Source: Treponema pectinovorum (GTDB taxonomy: Bacteria > Spirochaetota > Spirochaetia > Treponematales > Treponemataceae). Taken from it: DNA of 64,000 nt. Within the stretch, counting starts at the first letter, position 1. The number at the start of each line of letters is the position of its first letter. The notes under the pieces were generated by a model. It ran no database searches. It had not been told where the DNA came from and saw nothing but the letters and a program-made list of their open reading frames with translations. Below are positions 33,867-42,759 of the stretch, in pieces. The stretch spans positions 187,532-251,531 of the forward strand of contig NZ_UFQO01000003.1 of NCBI RefSeq assembly GCF_900497595.1. Direction: 5' to 3'. Position numbers and translations under genes: made by a program.

Positions 33867-35621
33867 CTATTCATCTTTTACACTGATGTGATTTTGCCAC
33901 ATAGTCTTGTATAGATTGCATTTATTTAAAAGTTCATTGTGTGTGCCAAAATCTTCTATATTGCCGTTATTTATTACATAGATTCTGTCGGATTCGCAAA
34001 TCGTAGAAAGCCTATGCGCAATTACAATCAAAGTTTTGCCTTTTACGAGGGACGCAACAGATGCCTGAATAAGTGCTTCGCTTTCTGGGTCTGTGTAGGC
34101 AGTTGCTTCGTCAAGAATTACGATTGGCGCATCTTTGAGCATTGCACGAGCGATACAAATGCGCTGTTTTTCGCCGCCGCTTAAGTGTCCGCCGGAAGAG
34201 CCGCAGTTTGTTTCGAAGCCGTTTTCGAGACCCATTATAAAATCGTAACAGCCTGCGCGTTTTGCAATTTCTTCAATCTCTGCATCGCTTGCCGTTGGTT
34301 TTCCTATTCGTATATTTTCGCGCACGGTTCTGTCAAAAAGAAAGTTGTCTTGGCTTACATACGCTACAAGATTATTCAATTCTTCCAGCGGAATTTTTTT
34401 AATATCAACTCCGCCGATTTTTATTGAACCTTCTTTTATATCCCAAAGGCTTGCTATGAGTTTTGCTATTGTTGATTTCCCAGAACCGCTTGGTCCTACA
34501 AAAGCGGTAACTTTTCCAGTAGGAATTTCCATATTTATTCCGTGCAGGACTTCTTTTTCTTTGTATGCAAAGTGAACATTTTGAAGTGTTACATTTAATT
34601 TTTTGTCTTCTAAAGATTTTTTATCTTCGCTTTCTAAAACGGCAGGACGGTTAAGTTCTTCGCTCTGCAAAATATCTGCGATTTCGCCAACTATAACGCT
34701 TATCTGTGCAAGGTCATCTGTGTACGAAACGACTGTTAGCAAAGGTTGAACTGAACCTATGCTCAAAATTATTCCCAAAATGAGCTGATAAGGTTCAAGG
34801 CTGCCGTTGATTACCAAGATTGCACCCAGTGGCAAAACAGAAACGAGCGTTGCAGGGAAAATTGACATTGCAAGCGAAAACCAAATATTAACTGATTTTT
34901 GCCAGTCCACAAAGCACGCGCTTCCTTCTTTTGCTGCAAGTACAAATTTTTCATATGAACTGTCGGCTTTTCCAAATGCTTTTATAACTTCAATTCCGTT
35001 TATGTATTCAACTGCGGTATCGTTTAACGCTTTTGTGCTTTTTATTGTACGTTCAAATTTTGGTTTGTAGTCAATCGTCATAAAAGAGTAAAACAAAAAT
35101 CCAAGCGGAATTGTAGCAAGAGACGCAAGACCGAGTTTCCAGCTGATGTTGAAAATCAAAACAAAAATTGCGACAGAACCGAGAATGTTAGCGGTAAACT
35201 CTGGTGTAACATGGGCGAGAGTTGTTTCCATCTGGTCTATGCGTTCGCAGATTGTGTTTTTAATGCTTCCACTAGATTTATCAAGAACATTGCCGAGTGG
35301 CATTCGTGCAATTTTATCAAGGCAGAGCGCTCTCGTTCTTGCAAGCACATTAAAAGTTGCAAAATGAGAAAATCCTGTACTCAAACTGTGAAAAATTCCA
35401 CGCAAAATCCAGCACAAAGCCATAAATCCACCTTGTTTTAGATAGAAAATCCAGTCTTTGTTGCCGTTAACAAGATTTATAACAATTCCGCCTAAAATAA
35501 CATACGGAATAACGCTGAACATAACGCCGATTATTGCAAGAAAAACAGAACAAAAGTAGAGCCATTTTTTTGAACTTGCAAAATCTAAAATCCAGCTAAA
35601 AGTAGATTTTTTTTTAATCAT
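33867..35621 (-). CDS. ABC exporter-fold transporter, half A of pair 2
   Basis: 584 residues; six membrane helices then ATPase with Walker A GPSGSGKST, VSQDNFLF, LSGGEKQRICIAR, IVILDEATAYTD and IAHRL. It is the paralogue of 26673-28424 (shared IPTG/IPEG.M.AFVG.SGSGKST..KL and GG..L..M/KIPLE.LN...YV.Q..FLF pattern). GAGG precedes the ATG. It is the first gene after the second GTTAGC-N4-GCTAAC operator. The transported substrate is unknown; a siderophore or metal chelate is one possibility. Confidence 0.9.
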   Translation of the reverse strand: MIKKKSTFSWILDFASSKKWLYFCSVFLAIIGVMFSVIPYVILGGIVINLVNGNKDWIFYLKQGGFMALCWILRGIFHSLSTGFSHFATFNVLARTRALCLDKIARMPLGNVLDKSSGSIKNTICERIDQMETTLAHVTPEFTANILGSVAIFVLIFNISWKLGLASLATIPLGFLFYSFMTIDYKPKFERTIKSTKALNDTAVEYINGIEVIKAFGKADSSYEKFVLAAKEGSACFVDWQKSVNIWFSLAMSIFPATLVSVLPLGAILVINGSLEPYQLILGIILSIGSVQPLLTVVSYTDDLAQISVIVGEIADILQSEELNRPAVLESEDKKSLEDKKLNVTLQNVHFAYKEKEVLHGINMEIPTGKVTAFVGPSGSGKSTIAKLIASLWDIKEGSIKIGGVDIKKIPLEELNNLVAYVSQDNFLFDRTVRENIRIGKPTASDAEIEEIAKRAGCYDFIMGLENGFETNCGSSGGHLSGGEKQRICIARAMLKDAPIVILDEATAYTDPESEALIQASVASLVKGKTLIVIAHRLSTICESDRIYVINNGNIEDFGTHNELLNKCNLYKTMWQNHISVKDE

Positions 35622-35641
35622 AATACTGCCTCACAATATAT

Positions 35642-35657
35642 GTTAGCATTTGCTAAC
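35642..35657. promoter_or_regulatory. operator GTTAGC-N4-GCTAAC upstream of ABC pair 2
   Basis: Perfect inverted repeat GTTAGC-ATTT-GCTAAC, 21 bases before the start codon of half A. Arms are identical to those of the site at 28467-28482, while the four-base centre and the flanks differ, so the arms are conserved rather than the whole region. Confidence 0.75.
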
Positions 35658-35781
35658 TACCTACAATTATGGAACTCTGCTTTGATTTATGCAATAACTT
35701 GAACATTTTATGATAAAAAAAATTGGGCAATGAGTGGAGATGATGATATTTAGTTAAAGATTACTTAATAATTAAATAATT

Positions 35782-35820
35782 GGGACGGAAGTGCTTAGTC
35801 AATATTAAAACTTCCGCCCC
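35782..35820 (-). terminator. probable terminator of the 36-38 kb chemoreceptor
   Basis: GGGACGGAAGT and ACTTCCGCCCC pair over about ten bases around a 17-base loop, about 20 bases beyond the chemoreceptor stop. On the minus strand it is followed by an AT-rich stretch without a clean T run, so it is weaker than the other terminators listed. Confidence 0.6.
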
Positions 35821-35836
35821 ATTTTGCAATTTTTAC

Positions 35837-37927
35837 TTATACTTTAAACTTCGCAACTTCTCCGGTTAAGGTTTGAATGCTGCTCTTATTTTTTTGAGTT
35901 ATTTCATTTACTTCTTGTGCTGCATTATTAATCTGCATAGCACCTTCTGCCATTTCGTTCATGCTTTCTTTTATAACTTGGGTAAGTTCCTCGAGCTTTT
36001 TCATTTCACCAACTACGGCTTGGCTTCCTGTAAGCATTTCTTGTGAGCCTTGTTTTACTTCTGTAGTTACGGTATTTATGTCTTTGATTGCGGTAAGCAC
36101 TTCTTTACTTCCGCTTTCTTGCTCTTGCATAGCATCCGTTACTTTATCGCTCATAGATTTTACTTCTTCCGCCAAAGCAAAAATAATGTTGAATTTTTCT
36201 TCGGCAGTTGTAGATGAACCTGAAAGTGCTTCAATTTCGCCAGATAGCATTTTAAGAGTGTTCGTTATAGTTTTTCCGTGTTCTGAAGAATCTTCTGCGA
36301 GCTTTCGTATTTCGTCTGCAACAACAGCAAAACCTTTTCCGGCTTCGCCAGCGTGCGCTGCTTCTATTGCAGCGTTCATTGCAAGCAGGTTTGTCTGCGA
36401 AGCGATATTTTGGATAACCGTGCTTGCTTCTATTAAGCTACCAGATTCTTCGGCAATTCGTTGTGTTATGCTGTTTGCGCTGACTACTGTATTTTTGCCG
36501 TTCGCGGTTGCATCGGCAAGGTTTTTAATCGCTTCGTCTGTTTTTTCAAGAGTTTTTCCTATGGATGCAATGTTACTAACCATTTGCTCTATTGCAGAAG
36601 AAGACTGAGTTACGCTTGCCGCTTGGTTTTCGATGCTTGCGTTTAATTTGCTTATAGTGTTTAAGATTTCGTTTATTGTGGCGGAAGTTTCTGTAACACT
36701 TGCGGCTTGAGTTAGCGTTTGTTGCTTTACGCCTTCTATATTAGCACTTATTTCGTGTACAGCACTTGCTGTTTGCGTCATGTTGGAAGCTAGAGTATTA
36801 CCGATTTCTTCCATTAATATGCCGTTTTCTCCTACGGTTTTTATCGAAGAGCCAATTTTTGCGATAGTTTGATTAAAATATTCTGCCATATCTGTAATTT
36901 CATCGTTGCCGTGTACTGCCAGACGGACTGTAAGGTCTCCTTCTCCCTGCGAAATTCCTTTGAGCGCTTTTACAGCAACAGATATAGGTTTTACTATTTG
37001 CCGAGCGACAAAAAACACAATTATTAAGAATATAATCAAAATGCCTGTGCCCATAATAAACATTTTAAAGCGCAGCGCATCAACAGTTCCCATAAATTCA
37101 TCTACAGGAGCATCGATTATAACTTTCCAGCCACTAGTTTTCATTGTTGCAAAAGAAGCGATTCTTTTTATGCCGTTGTACTCAAAGTAACCTACAGAAG
37201 ATTTTTCTTCTTGAATTGCCATTTTTTCAAATTCTCCAACGGATTTAAGCGATAAATCGGTTTTCGATTCTTCATAGCTATTTAATCGCTTTTCGACTAA
37301 GTTAAAATCTTTGTCAGCGACTGAACTTCCGGCTTTATCGATGATATAACATTCGCCTGTTTGCCCAACGACAATATCTTCGATGTCTTTTGAAAGTTGA
37401 GAGCCATTTATATCAGCAGATAAAACTCCTACTATATTATGAGCGGAATCAAAAACAGGAACTGCAAATGTTACTACGAGAGTTCCTGTTGCTCTTTCGA
37501 TGTATGGTTCGGTAACAAAATTTTTTCCAGAGAGTGATTTTTTAAACCATTCTCTGTCGCTTACTTTTACAGAGCCGCCATCATAATAAAATTTTCCATT
37601 TATATCTGTTATATCAAGTTCTTTTACTCGTTTGTTAAAAGTCGATTCTATTTTTAAGAATTCTACTTTTTCTTTATACGAATAAGATGAATCGTATAAG
37701 ATAGGCATGCGAGCGATGCCTTCTAGAAATTGAAAAAATGCGTTAACGCGACCGTCAAGAATTTCTGCGACATCTGTCGCTTTATCAATAAGGTGTGTTT
37801 CCACTTTTTCAATAACCGCTTTTCGAGCGGAACGCACGGCAAGCAAAGTTTCAAGCATAGATGATGCTGCAATTAAAAAACCAAACAAAATGACTAGCTT
37901 GTAACGCAAAGAGAATCGCTTTTTCAT
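35837..37927 (-). CDS. methyl-accepting chemotaxis protein, paralogue 1
   Basis: 696 residues. First membrane helix about 9-29, periplasmic dCache sensor (KELDITDINGKFYYDGGSVKVSDREWFKKSL; FVTEPYIERATGTLVVTFAVPVFD; VVGQTGECYIID), second helix about 275-300, HAMP, and a full signalling domain whose tip reads [61 protein letters not shown]. The ATG at 37927 follows GGAGG; a TTG four codons before is part of that site. From the HAMP on it is nearly identical to the receptor at 38752-40845, while the sensors differ. Upstream lies a run of nine G. Confidence 0.95.
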   Translation of the reverse strand: MKKRFSLRYKLVILFGFLIAASSMLETLLAVRSARKAVIEKVETHLIDKATDVAEILDGRVNAFFQFLEGIARMPILYDSSYSYKEKVEFLKIESTFNKRVKELDITDINGKFYYDGGSVKVSDREWFKKSLSGKNFVTEPYIERATGTLVVTFAVPVFDSAHNIVGVLSADINGSQLSKDIEDIVVGQTGECYIIDKAGSSVADKDFNLVEKRLNSYEESKTDLSLKSVGEFEKMAIQEEKSSVGYFEYNGIKRIASFATMKTSGWKVIIDAPVDEFMGTVDALRFKMFIMGTGILIIFLIIVFFVARQIVKPISVAVKALKGISQGEGDLTVRLAVHGNDEITDMAEYFNQTIAKIGSSIKTVGENGILMEEIGNTLASNMTQTASAVHEISANIEGVKQQTLTQAASVTETSATINEILNTISKLNASIENQAASVTQSSSAIEQMVSNIASIGKTLEKTDEAIKNLADATANGKNTVVSANSITQRIAEESGSLIEASTVIQNIASQTNLLAMNAAIEAAHAGEAGKGFAVVADEIRKLAEDSSEHGKTITNTLKMLSGEIEALSGSSTTAEEKFNIIFALAEEVKSMSDKVTDAMQEQESGSKEVLTAIKDINTVTTEVKQGSQEMLTGSQAVVGEMKKLEELTQVIKESMNEMAEGAMQINNAAQEVNEITQKNKSSIQTLTGEVAKFKV

Positions 37928-38254
37928 ATAAACCTCCAAAATTTTGAAAATGCTAATTATTTAAACAATGCGAAACTTGGGCGTAAAATATAGAAATCGA
38001 TTAGATTTCCGTTTTTTATAAACACAGTAAATAGTTATTAAAAAGATGTTATTTCGGGGGGGGGTAGAGAAGAATTCATAAAATTACGGTGCAAGTTAGA
38101 AAATTTCACGGCATCCTCGAGCGTTCTTTAAATCTTACCGCCTTCAGTATACCATGCAAAAACGATTGCAATAAAAAAATATTGATTTTTCATTAAAATT
38201 CTATTGATTTTATCTTAAAAAAAAGGTAATTGACTGGAGATTTTTATCATTTTA
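37928..38254. promoter_or_regulatory. upstream region of chemoreceptor 1 with a nine-G tract
   Basis: The 327 bases before repeat R15 hold the promoter region of the minus-strand receptor gene. A run of nine G is at 38056-38064, about 130 bases from the start codon (nine C on the coding strand). The remainder is AT-rich. No other homopolymer of G or C of this length was seen in the window. Confidence 0.6.
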
Positions 38255-38668
38255 GGGCACATCTGCCTTGTGGCAGACCGGGCTTTGCGAGGCTACGGCT
38301 TTCGCCTACGACCAAGCACAAAGTGCTTGTTTTCGCTCCGCTCACCTCTACAATCCCTTGTGCACACGGAAGTGCACTTACAAAATAATATCGACAGTTT
38401 TGCAAAAACTGTCAGCAAAAGAAAAACACGGACGTTTTTGTTTTGCAACAATCCCTTGTGCACACGGAAGTGCACTTACAAAACAATGTCGACAGTTTTG
38501 CAAAAACTGTCAGCAAAAGAAAAACACGGACGTTTTTATTTTGCAACAATCCCTTGTGCACACGGAAGTGCACTTACAAAACAATGTCGACAGTTTTGCA
38601 AAAACTGTCAGCAAAAGAAAAACACGGATGCTTTTGTTTTGCAACAATCCCTTGTGCACTGTCGCACA
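38255..38668 (-). repeat. mosaic repeat copy R15 with a 98-bp tandem array
   Basis: 38255-38350 starts GGGCACATCTGCC, has CCGGGCTTTGCGAGGC and ACCAAGCACAAAGTGCTTG, then a tandem array. Units start with CAATCCCTTGTGCACACGG at 38351, 38449, 38547 and (partial) 38645, exactly 98 bases apart. Each unit has three hairpins: GTGCAC/GTGCAC, GACAGTTTT/AAAACTGTC and an A-rich/T-rich one around ACGGAC. The first unit differs from the next two by a few bases. Frames of 130-160 codons cross the array but only because 98 is not a multiple of three and stops are lacking; I do not regard them as genes. Confidence 0.92.
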
Positions 38669-38725
38669 TGGAGATGTTTATGCAATGCAAAATATGGATG
38701 AATTATTTACTAAATGCAAAAAAAA

Positions 38726-38743
38726 TGCGCCCCGAGGGGCGCA
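38726..38743 (-). terminator. intrinsic terminator of chemoreceptor 2
   Basis: TGCGCCCC-GA-GGGGCGCA, a perfect eight-base GC-rich stem. On the minus strand it is followed by eight T. It begins nine bases beyond the chemoreceptor stop codon. Confidence 0.92.
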
Positions 38744-38751
38744 ATGTTTTA

Positions 38752-40845
38752 CTAAACTTTAAACTTAGCAACTTCTTCAGTCAAGTTTTGAACACTAACT
38801 TTATTTTTTTGAGTGAGATCTTTTACTTCCTGTGCTGAATTGTTTATGCGAACAGCACCTTCTGTCATTTCATTCATGCTTTCTTTTATAACCTGGGTCA
38901 ACTCTTCAAGTTTTTTCATCTCTTGAACTACTCCTTCGCTGCCTTTGAGCATTTCTCCGGAACCAATTTTTACTTCTACAGTTACGGTATTAATTTCTTT
39001 TATTGCTTCTAGTATTTCCTTACTACCGTTTTTCTGTTCTTGCATAGCATCTGTTACGTGGTCGCTCATCGATTTTACATCTTCTGCTAAGGTAAAAATA
39101 ATGTTGAATTTTTCTTCTGTAGCCTTAGAAGAATCAGAAAGTGCTTCGATTTCACCTGAAAGCATTTTGAGTGTATTTGTTATTGTTTTACCGTGTTCTG
39201 CTGAATCTTCTGCTAGTTTACGTATTTCATCTGCAACAACTGCAAAACCTTTTCCCGCTTCTCCTGCATGAGCGGCTTCAATTGCGGCGTTCATTGCAAG
39301 TAAGTTTGTCTGCGAAGCGATGTTTTGAATAACAGTACTTGCTTCTATTAAACTGCCGGATTCTTCGGCAATTCTTTGAGTTATGCTGTTTGAACTGAGT
39401 ACAGTAGTTTTTCCGTCGGCAGTTGCATCTGCAAGGTTTTTAATTGCTTCATCTGTTTTTTCGAGAGTTTGCCCTATGGATGCAATGTTACCTACCATCT
39501 GTTCTATTGCAGATGAAGACTCTGTTACGCTTGCTGCTTGATTTTCTATACTGTCGTTTAATTTATTTATGGTATTAACGATTTGTTCTATTGTTGCGGC
39601 AGTTTCTGTTACGCTTGCAGCTTGTGTTAGAGTCTGCTGTTTTACACCATCTATATTGGCACTTATTTCTTGTACTGCGCTTGCTGCGTCTACCATGTTG
39701 GAAGCCAAAGTGTTACCTATTTCTTCCATTATATTTCCATTTTCTTCTACAACTTTTATTGAAGAAGCAATTTTAGTTATAGTCTGGTTAAAGTATTTTG
39801 CCATATCGGTAATTTCGTCGTTACCGCGCACAGGTAGGCGGACTGTAAGGTCTCCTTCTCCTTGGGCAATTCCTTTTAGTGCCTCAACGGCGAATGCTAT
39901 AGGTTTTACTATTGTGCGTGCTATAAAGTACACTGCAATAAGAGCCATTATTAAGACAATTATTCCAGTACCTATCATAGAAACACGCAGATTGTTTATG
40001 GATCCCATAAATTCGTTGATTGGTGCATTTATGATAACTTTCCAATTGGTAGTTTTCATAGTTGCATAGGAAGCAATTTTTTGTACTCCTTGATATTCGT
40101 AAGATCCAACTGAAGATTTTTCGTTTTCGAGAGCCATTTTTTGAAATGAGGCAAGGGATGTAAAGCTCTTATCGGTTTCTGCAAGTTTTAATACATTCAT
40201 CATACTTGTTACTTTTTCAAAATCTTTTAAAGCAACTATTGTTCCCGTAGAACCTATGATAAAACAATACCCTGTTTTGCCTACAACGATATCGGAAATA
40301 AGATTTGTAAGGAGCTTTGCATCTACAACGCAGTTTAATACACCAAGCATGTTACGGTTGTTATCATATAATGGTAGTGCAATTATGATTGTAAATTTGT
40401 TTAAAGATCTTGAAAGGAGCGGTTCTGAAATATATCTATTTCCCGCAACAGCAGCTTTAAACCAGTCACGATCATGCACATCTATTACAGTGCCGTCGCT
40501 TGTTGTGCGCGTGCCAGAAAGATTGTATAGATTAAGCTGTAAAATTTTGTTGTTGGAAGAAAGTTCTTGTTTTAAATAATTTGTCTTTTGTTGATACGAG
40601 GCTTCAGGATCTTTTAACAGCGGATTCCTTGCAATGCTTTCAACAATTTGAATAAGGTTTGAAAAACGTCCGTCAAGAATTTCTGCAACGTCTGTTGCTT
40701 TGTCAACAAGATGTGCTTCTAGTTTTTCAATAACTGCGTTTCGAGACGAAATTGCTGCAAGAAAGGTTTCAATCATAGACGACACTGCGATTAAAAGTCC
40801 AAAAAAGATTATGAGTTTGTAACGTAAAGAAAACCGTTTTTTCAT
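38752..40845 (-). CDS. methyl-accepting chemotaxis protein, paralogue 2
   Basis: 697 residues, same architecture as paralogue 1. The sensor reads [44 protein letters not shown] and [16 protein letters not shown], clearly diverged, while HAMP and the signalling tip ([57 protein letters not shown]) are almost the same. GGAGG precedes the ATG. The gene lies between inverted copies R15 and R16 of the mosaic repeat. The ligands of both receptors are unknown. Confidence 0.95.
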   Translation of the reverse strand: MKKRFSLRYKLIIFFGLLIAVSSMIETFLAAISSRNAVIEKLEAHLVDKATDVAEILDGRFSNLIQIVESIARNPLLKDPEASYQQKTNYLKQELSSNNKILQLNLYNLSGTRTTSDGTVIDVHDRDWFKAAVAGNRYISEPLLSRSLNKFTIIIALPLYDNNRNMLGVLNCVVDAKLLTNLISDIVVGKTGYCFIIGSTGTIVALKDFEKVTSMMNVLKLAETDKSFTSLASFQKMALENEKSSVGSYEYQGVQKIASYATMKTTNWKVIINAPINEFMGSINNLRVSMIGTGIIVLIMALIAVYFIARTIVKPIAFAVEALKGIAQGEGDLTVRLPVRGNDEITDMAKYFNQTITKIASSIKVVEENGNIMEEIGNTLASNMVDAASAVQEISANIDGVKQQTLTQAASVTETAATIEQIVNTINKLNDSIENQAASVTESSSAIEQMVGNIASIGQTLEKTDEAIKNLADATADGKTTVLSSNSITQRIAEESGSLIEASTVIQNIASQTNLLAMNAAIEAAHAGEAGKGFAVVADEIRKLAEDSAEHGKTITNTLKMLSGEIEALSDSSKATEEKFNIIFTLAEDVKSMSDHVTDAMQEQKNGSKEILEAIKEINTVTVEVKIGSGEMLKGSEGVVQEMKKLEELTQVIKESMNEMTEGAVRINNSAQEVKDLTQKNKVSVQNLTEEVAKFKV

Positions 40846-41186
40846 AAAATCCTCCGAAATATTCTAAAATGAAAGTTATTTAATTTTTCTATAATCTATA
40901 TTTTAATGTAATAAGTTAAATATTACGGGTCTGAATTGTTATACATAAATCTACCATTTCCTTGTTTTTTGATATAGAGATATTTGAGTTTTTTTTTATA
41001 AAGATGTGTTGTTATGAAAATGCCGACATTTTTTTGTAAGTGCGCCTCCATGCGCACAAGGGATTGGGAGGGTGAGCAAAGCGAAAACAAGCACTTTGTG
41101 CTTGGTCGTAGCCGAAAGGCGCAGCCCTGCAAAGCCCGGTCTGTTCTGGACGCTTTGCGTTCTGAACAGATGTGCCCAAAAATCTT
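40846..41186. other. gap between chemoreceptor 2 and the DUF4405 gene
   Basis: The left part (40846-41021) is AT-rich and should hold the chemoreceptor promoter; the right part is repeat R16. No other gene is seen. Confidence 0.5.
41022..41177 (+). repeat. mosaic intergenic repeat, copy R16
   Basis: Read on the minus strand it runs GGGCACATCTGTTC, a long hairpin with GAACGCAAAGCGTCCAGAAC, AGACCGGGCTTTGCAGGGC, CTACGACCAAGCACAAAG, TGCTTGTTTTCGC, CTCACC, CAATCCCTTGTGCGCATGG and GCGCACTTACAAA. This is the same order as R15, in inverted orientation, with the chemoreceptor 2 gene between them. The GTGCAC hairpin of R15 has become GTGCGC...GCGCAC here, again with pairing kept. Confidence 0.88.
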
Positions 41187-41921
41187 TTATGAATCTAAAT
41201 TATCCTTTTTTCGGATTTTTTTAGATTTTTTATTTTGCATTTTTAGCAGGAATTTCCCGAGAAAATGCGAAAGTGTTGCAATTAAAACGAGCATTGAAAT
41301 ATAGTCGGCAAAAAAGAAGAAATAGCCACGCTCTATATCTAAAAAGAAAAATTGCTGTACATAGAACATGTATTTTGCAATTCCCAAATTGTAAAACGAA
41401 TATGCACCATAAGCGCAAACCAAGAACAAAACTGTGTAGCGGATGGCGGATTTTGCTTTTGACGGCGCGTTTTTTGTTGTTTGCATAGTAAGAGATTTCT
41501 TGTTTTTGCTTGTTTGTATGCTGTTAAAAATCATTTGGATATGAAGCCCCAAATGCAAACTCATAAAAAAATAATACCAGTGGGAACTTAGCAAATGCGA
41601 AGTCCTTGCAAAGCCTAAGCCAAAATTTATTGGTAAAAAACTTGCGAGCATAATTCCACTAAGCATAAGAAAAACTGCACTTATAAAAATTCCAAGATTT
41701 ACTACCAGTTGCATTATTCTGTAAGGAAAATAATTTGGACGAAATATTGAACTGAACCATTTACGGTTTAAAATAGCATGGCATACCCAAAATACAAACA
41801 TCAACATTCCCAAATGCTGATGAATTTTTTCATTTTCAAAAAGCAAAGTTCCGCCCATAAGAATTATCGAAAAAACTATCATAAGGATGTCGAGCAGCAT
41901 CCGAAGTTTTTTTGTGTTCAT
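41187..41921 (-). CDS. DUF4405 family membrane protein (cytochrome b-like)
   Basis: 244 residues, six predicted membrane segments. The His-bearing segments EKIHQHLGMLMFVFWVCHAILNRKWF and TSHLLSSHWYYFFMSLHLGLHIQMIF match the DUF4405 family, which resembles b-type cytochromes; paired His residues on neighbouring helices could bind haem, but this has not been shown for the family as far as I know. The C-terminus is strongly basic (KSKKIRKK). AGGAG precedes the ATG. No electron-transfer partner is encoded beside it. Confidence 0.75.
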   Translation of the reverse strand: MNTKKLRMLLDILMIVFSIILMGGTLLFENEKIHQHLGMLMFVFWVCHAILNRKWFSSIFRPNYFPYRIMQLVVNLGIFISAVFLMLSGIMLASFLPINFGLGFARTSHLLSSHWYYFFMSLHLGLHIQMIFNSIQTSKNKKSLTMQTTKNAPSKAKSAIRYTVLFLVCAYGAYSFYNLGIAKYMFYVQQFFFLDIERGYFFFFADYISMLVLIATLSHFLGKFLLKMQNKKSKKIRKKDNLDS

Positions 41922-42138
41922 CTATTCTCCTGCTTTTTGGTATTTAGGGTGAATTTTAACACAATAAAGCAATTATTAAATTATAAACATAAATTAAAAA
42001 GATTTATTATGCCATTTATAATTTTATATTTTTTTGAAGATAGAGAAGTAAGCGGTTTAATTTTTCATTTTTTGCTAAAAGAATTTTATTATCGAAATAA
42101 TTGACTATGTAATTAGTTTTTACTACTCTTTGTTAGCG

Positions 42139-42144
42139 TATAAT
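42139..42144 (+). promoter_or_regulatory. possible -10 element TATAAT just before the start codon
   Basis: TATAAT ends six bases before the ATG at 42151, which would place the transcription start at or next to the start codon and give a leaderless message. No good -35 hexamer is at the proper distance, so this is tentative. Confidence 0.35.
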
Positions 42145-42150
42145 AACGGT

Positions 42151-42759
42151 ATGAATTTTGTATTTATAAATCCTGTTTCTAAAAATATGTATGATGAGCA
42201 GGAATTGAATAACTTTATCTCGGCTAAGGGTTTTGTTATTGTCGAATGCAAAAACAACTGGATACAAGAAGTTATTGAAAAATACAAACAAAGGGTTTCT
42301 TCTTCCAAGAAGACTGTTATAGATATGAGATGTCCTTTTGCGGTTGAATTCATAAAAAATTCTTTTTCAAACTCAAATGTTGAATATCCTTCTATCGAGC
42401 CAATTTTGATTCACTGTGCTAGAGAAATCGCTCAAAATTATGCAGATAAAGGAAATATATTTATAACAACCCCATGTTCTTCTTTGGCAGAATTCGGCAA
42501 CTCTTTAAAATTGCAAAACACGGTTTTTGTTACCTGGAATGATTTTGTAAAAAAAATTGAATGCAATTTGCAAAAAACAATCCTTAGCGAAAGCCCAATT
42601 CCACCAGGATTTTTTTCGCCGCTTAAAGTAAAAACAAAAAGCATAACTGGAAGTGCAGCGTTAAAAGATTTTTTTAAAAGTGAAAAAGTAGCCGACTACA
42701 ACTTGATTGAAATGCTCTACTGCAAAAACGGCTGCAATAATGGGGATGGAGTTTTATGA
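42151..42759 (+). CDS. miniature [FeFe]-hydrogenase-like H-domain protein
   Basis: 202 residues. Three stretches line up, in order, with the H-cluster motifs of [FeFe] hydrogenase: MRCPFAVEFIKN...YPSIEPILIHCAREIA (as TSCCPxW..V...SP..M), IFITTPCSSLAEF (as MPCxxKxxE) and LIEMLYCKNGCNNGDG (as EVMACPGGCxxGGG). Cys61, Cys109, Cys191 and Cys195 take the places of the four cluster ligands, but the proton-relay Cys of TSCCP is Arg60. There are no ferredoxin domains. So it may bind a cluster without making hydrogen. It has no ribosome-binding site, and overlaps the permease gene by four bases. The assignment is by eye. Confidence 0.6.
   Translation: MNFVFINPVSKNMYDEQELNNFISAKGFVIVECKNNWIQEVIEKYKQRVSSSKKTVIDMRCPFAVEFIKNSFSNSNVEYPSIEPILIHCAREIAQNYADKGNIFITTPCSSLAEFGNSLKLQNTVFVTWNDFVKKIECNLQKTILSESPIPPGFFSPLKVKTKSITGSAALKDFFKSEKVADYNLIEMLYCKNGCNNGDGVL

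Noticed and set aside
35961-36608. 215-codon frame opposite to chemoreceptor 1
   Set aside because: Antisense shadow of the conserved signalling domain; a similar shadow appears opposite chemoreceptor 2. No start signals.
38351-38668. CRISPR array
   Set aside because: Units are 98 bases and repeat in full, with no unique spacers, and no cas genes lie nearby.
38268-38838. Overlapping open frames of 130-164 codons across the 98-bp array
   Set aside because: They exist in all forward frames because the repeat unit lacks stops and has a length not divisible by three. The peptides are the same phrases shifted, with no ribosome-binding site.
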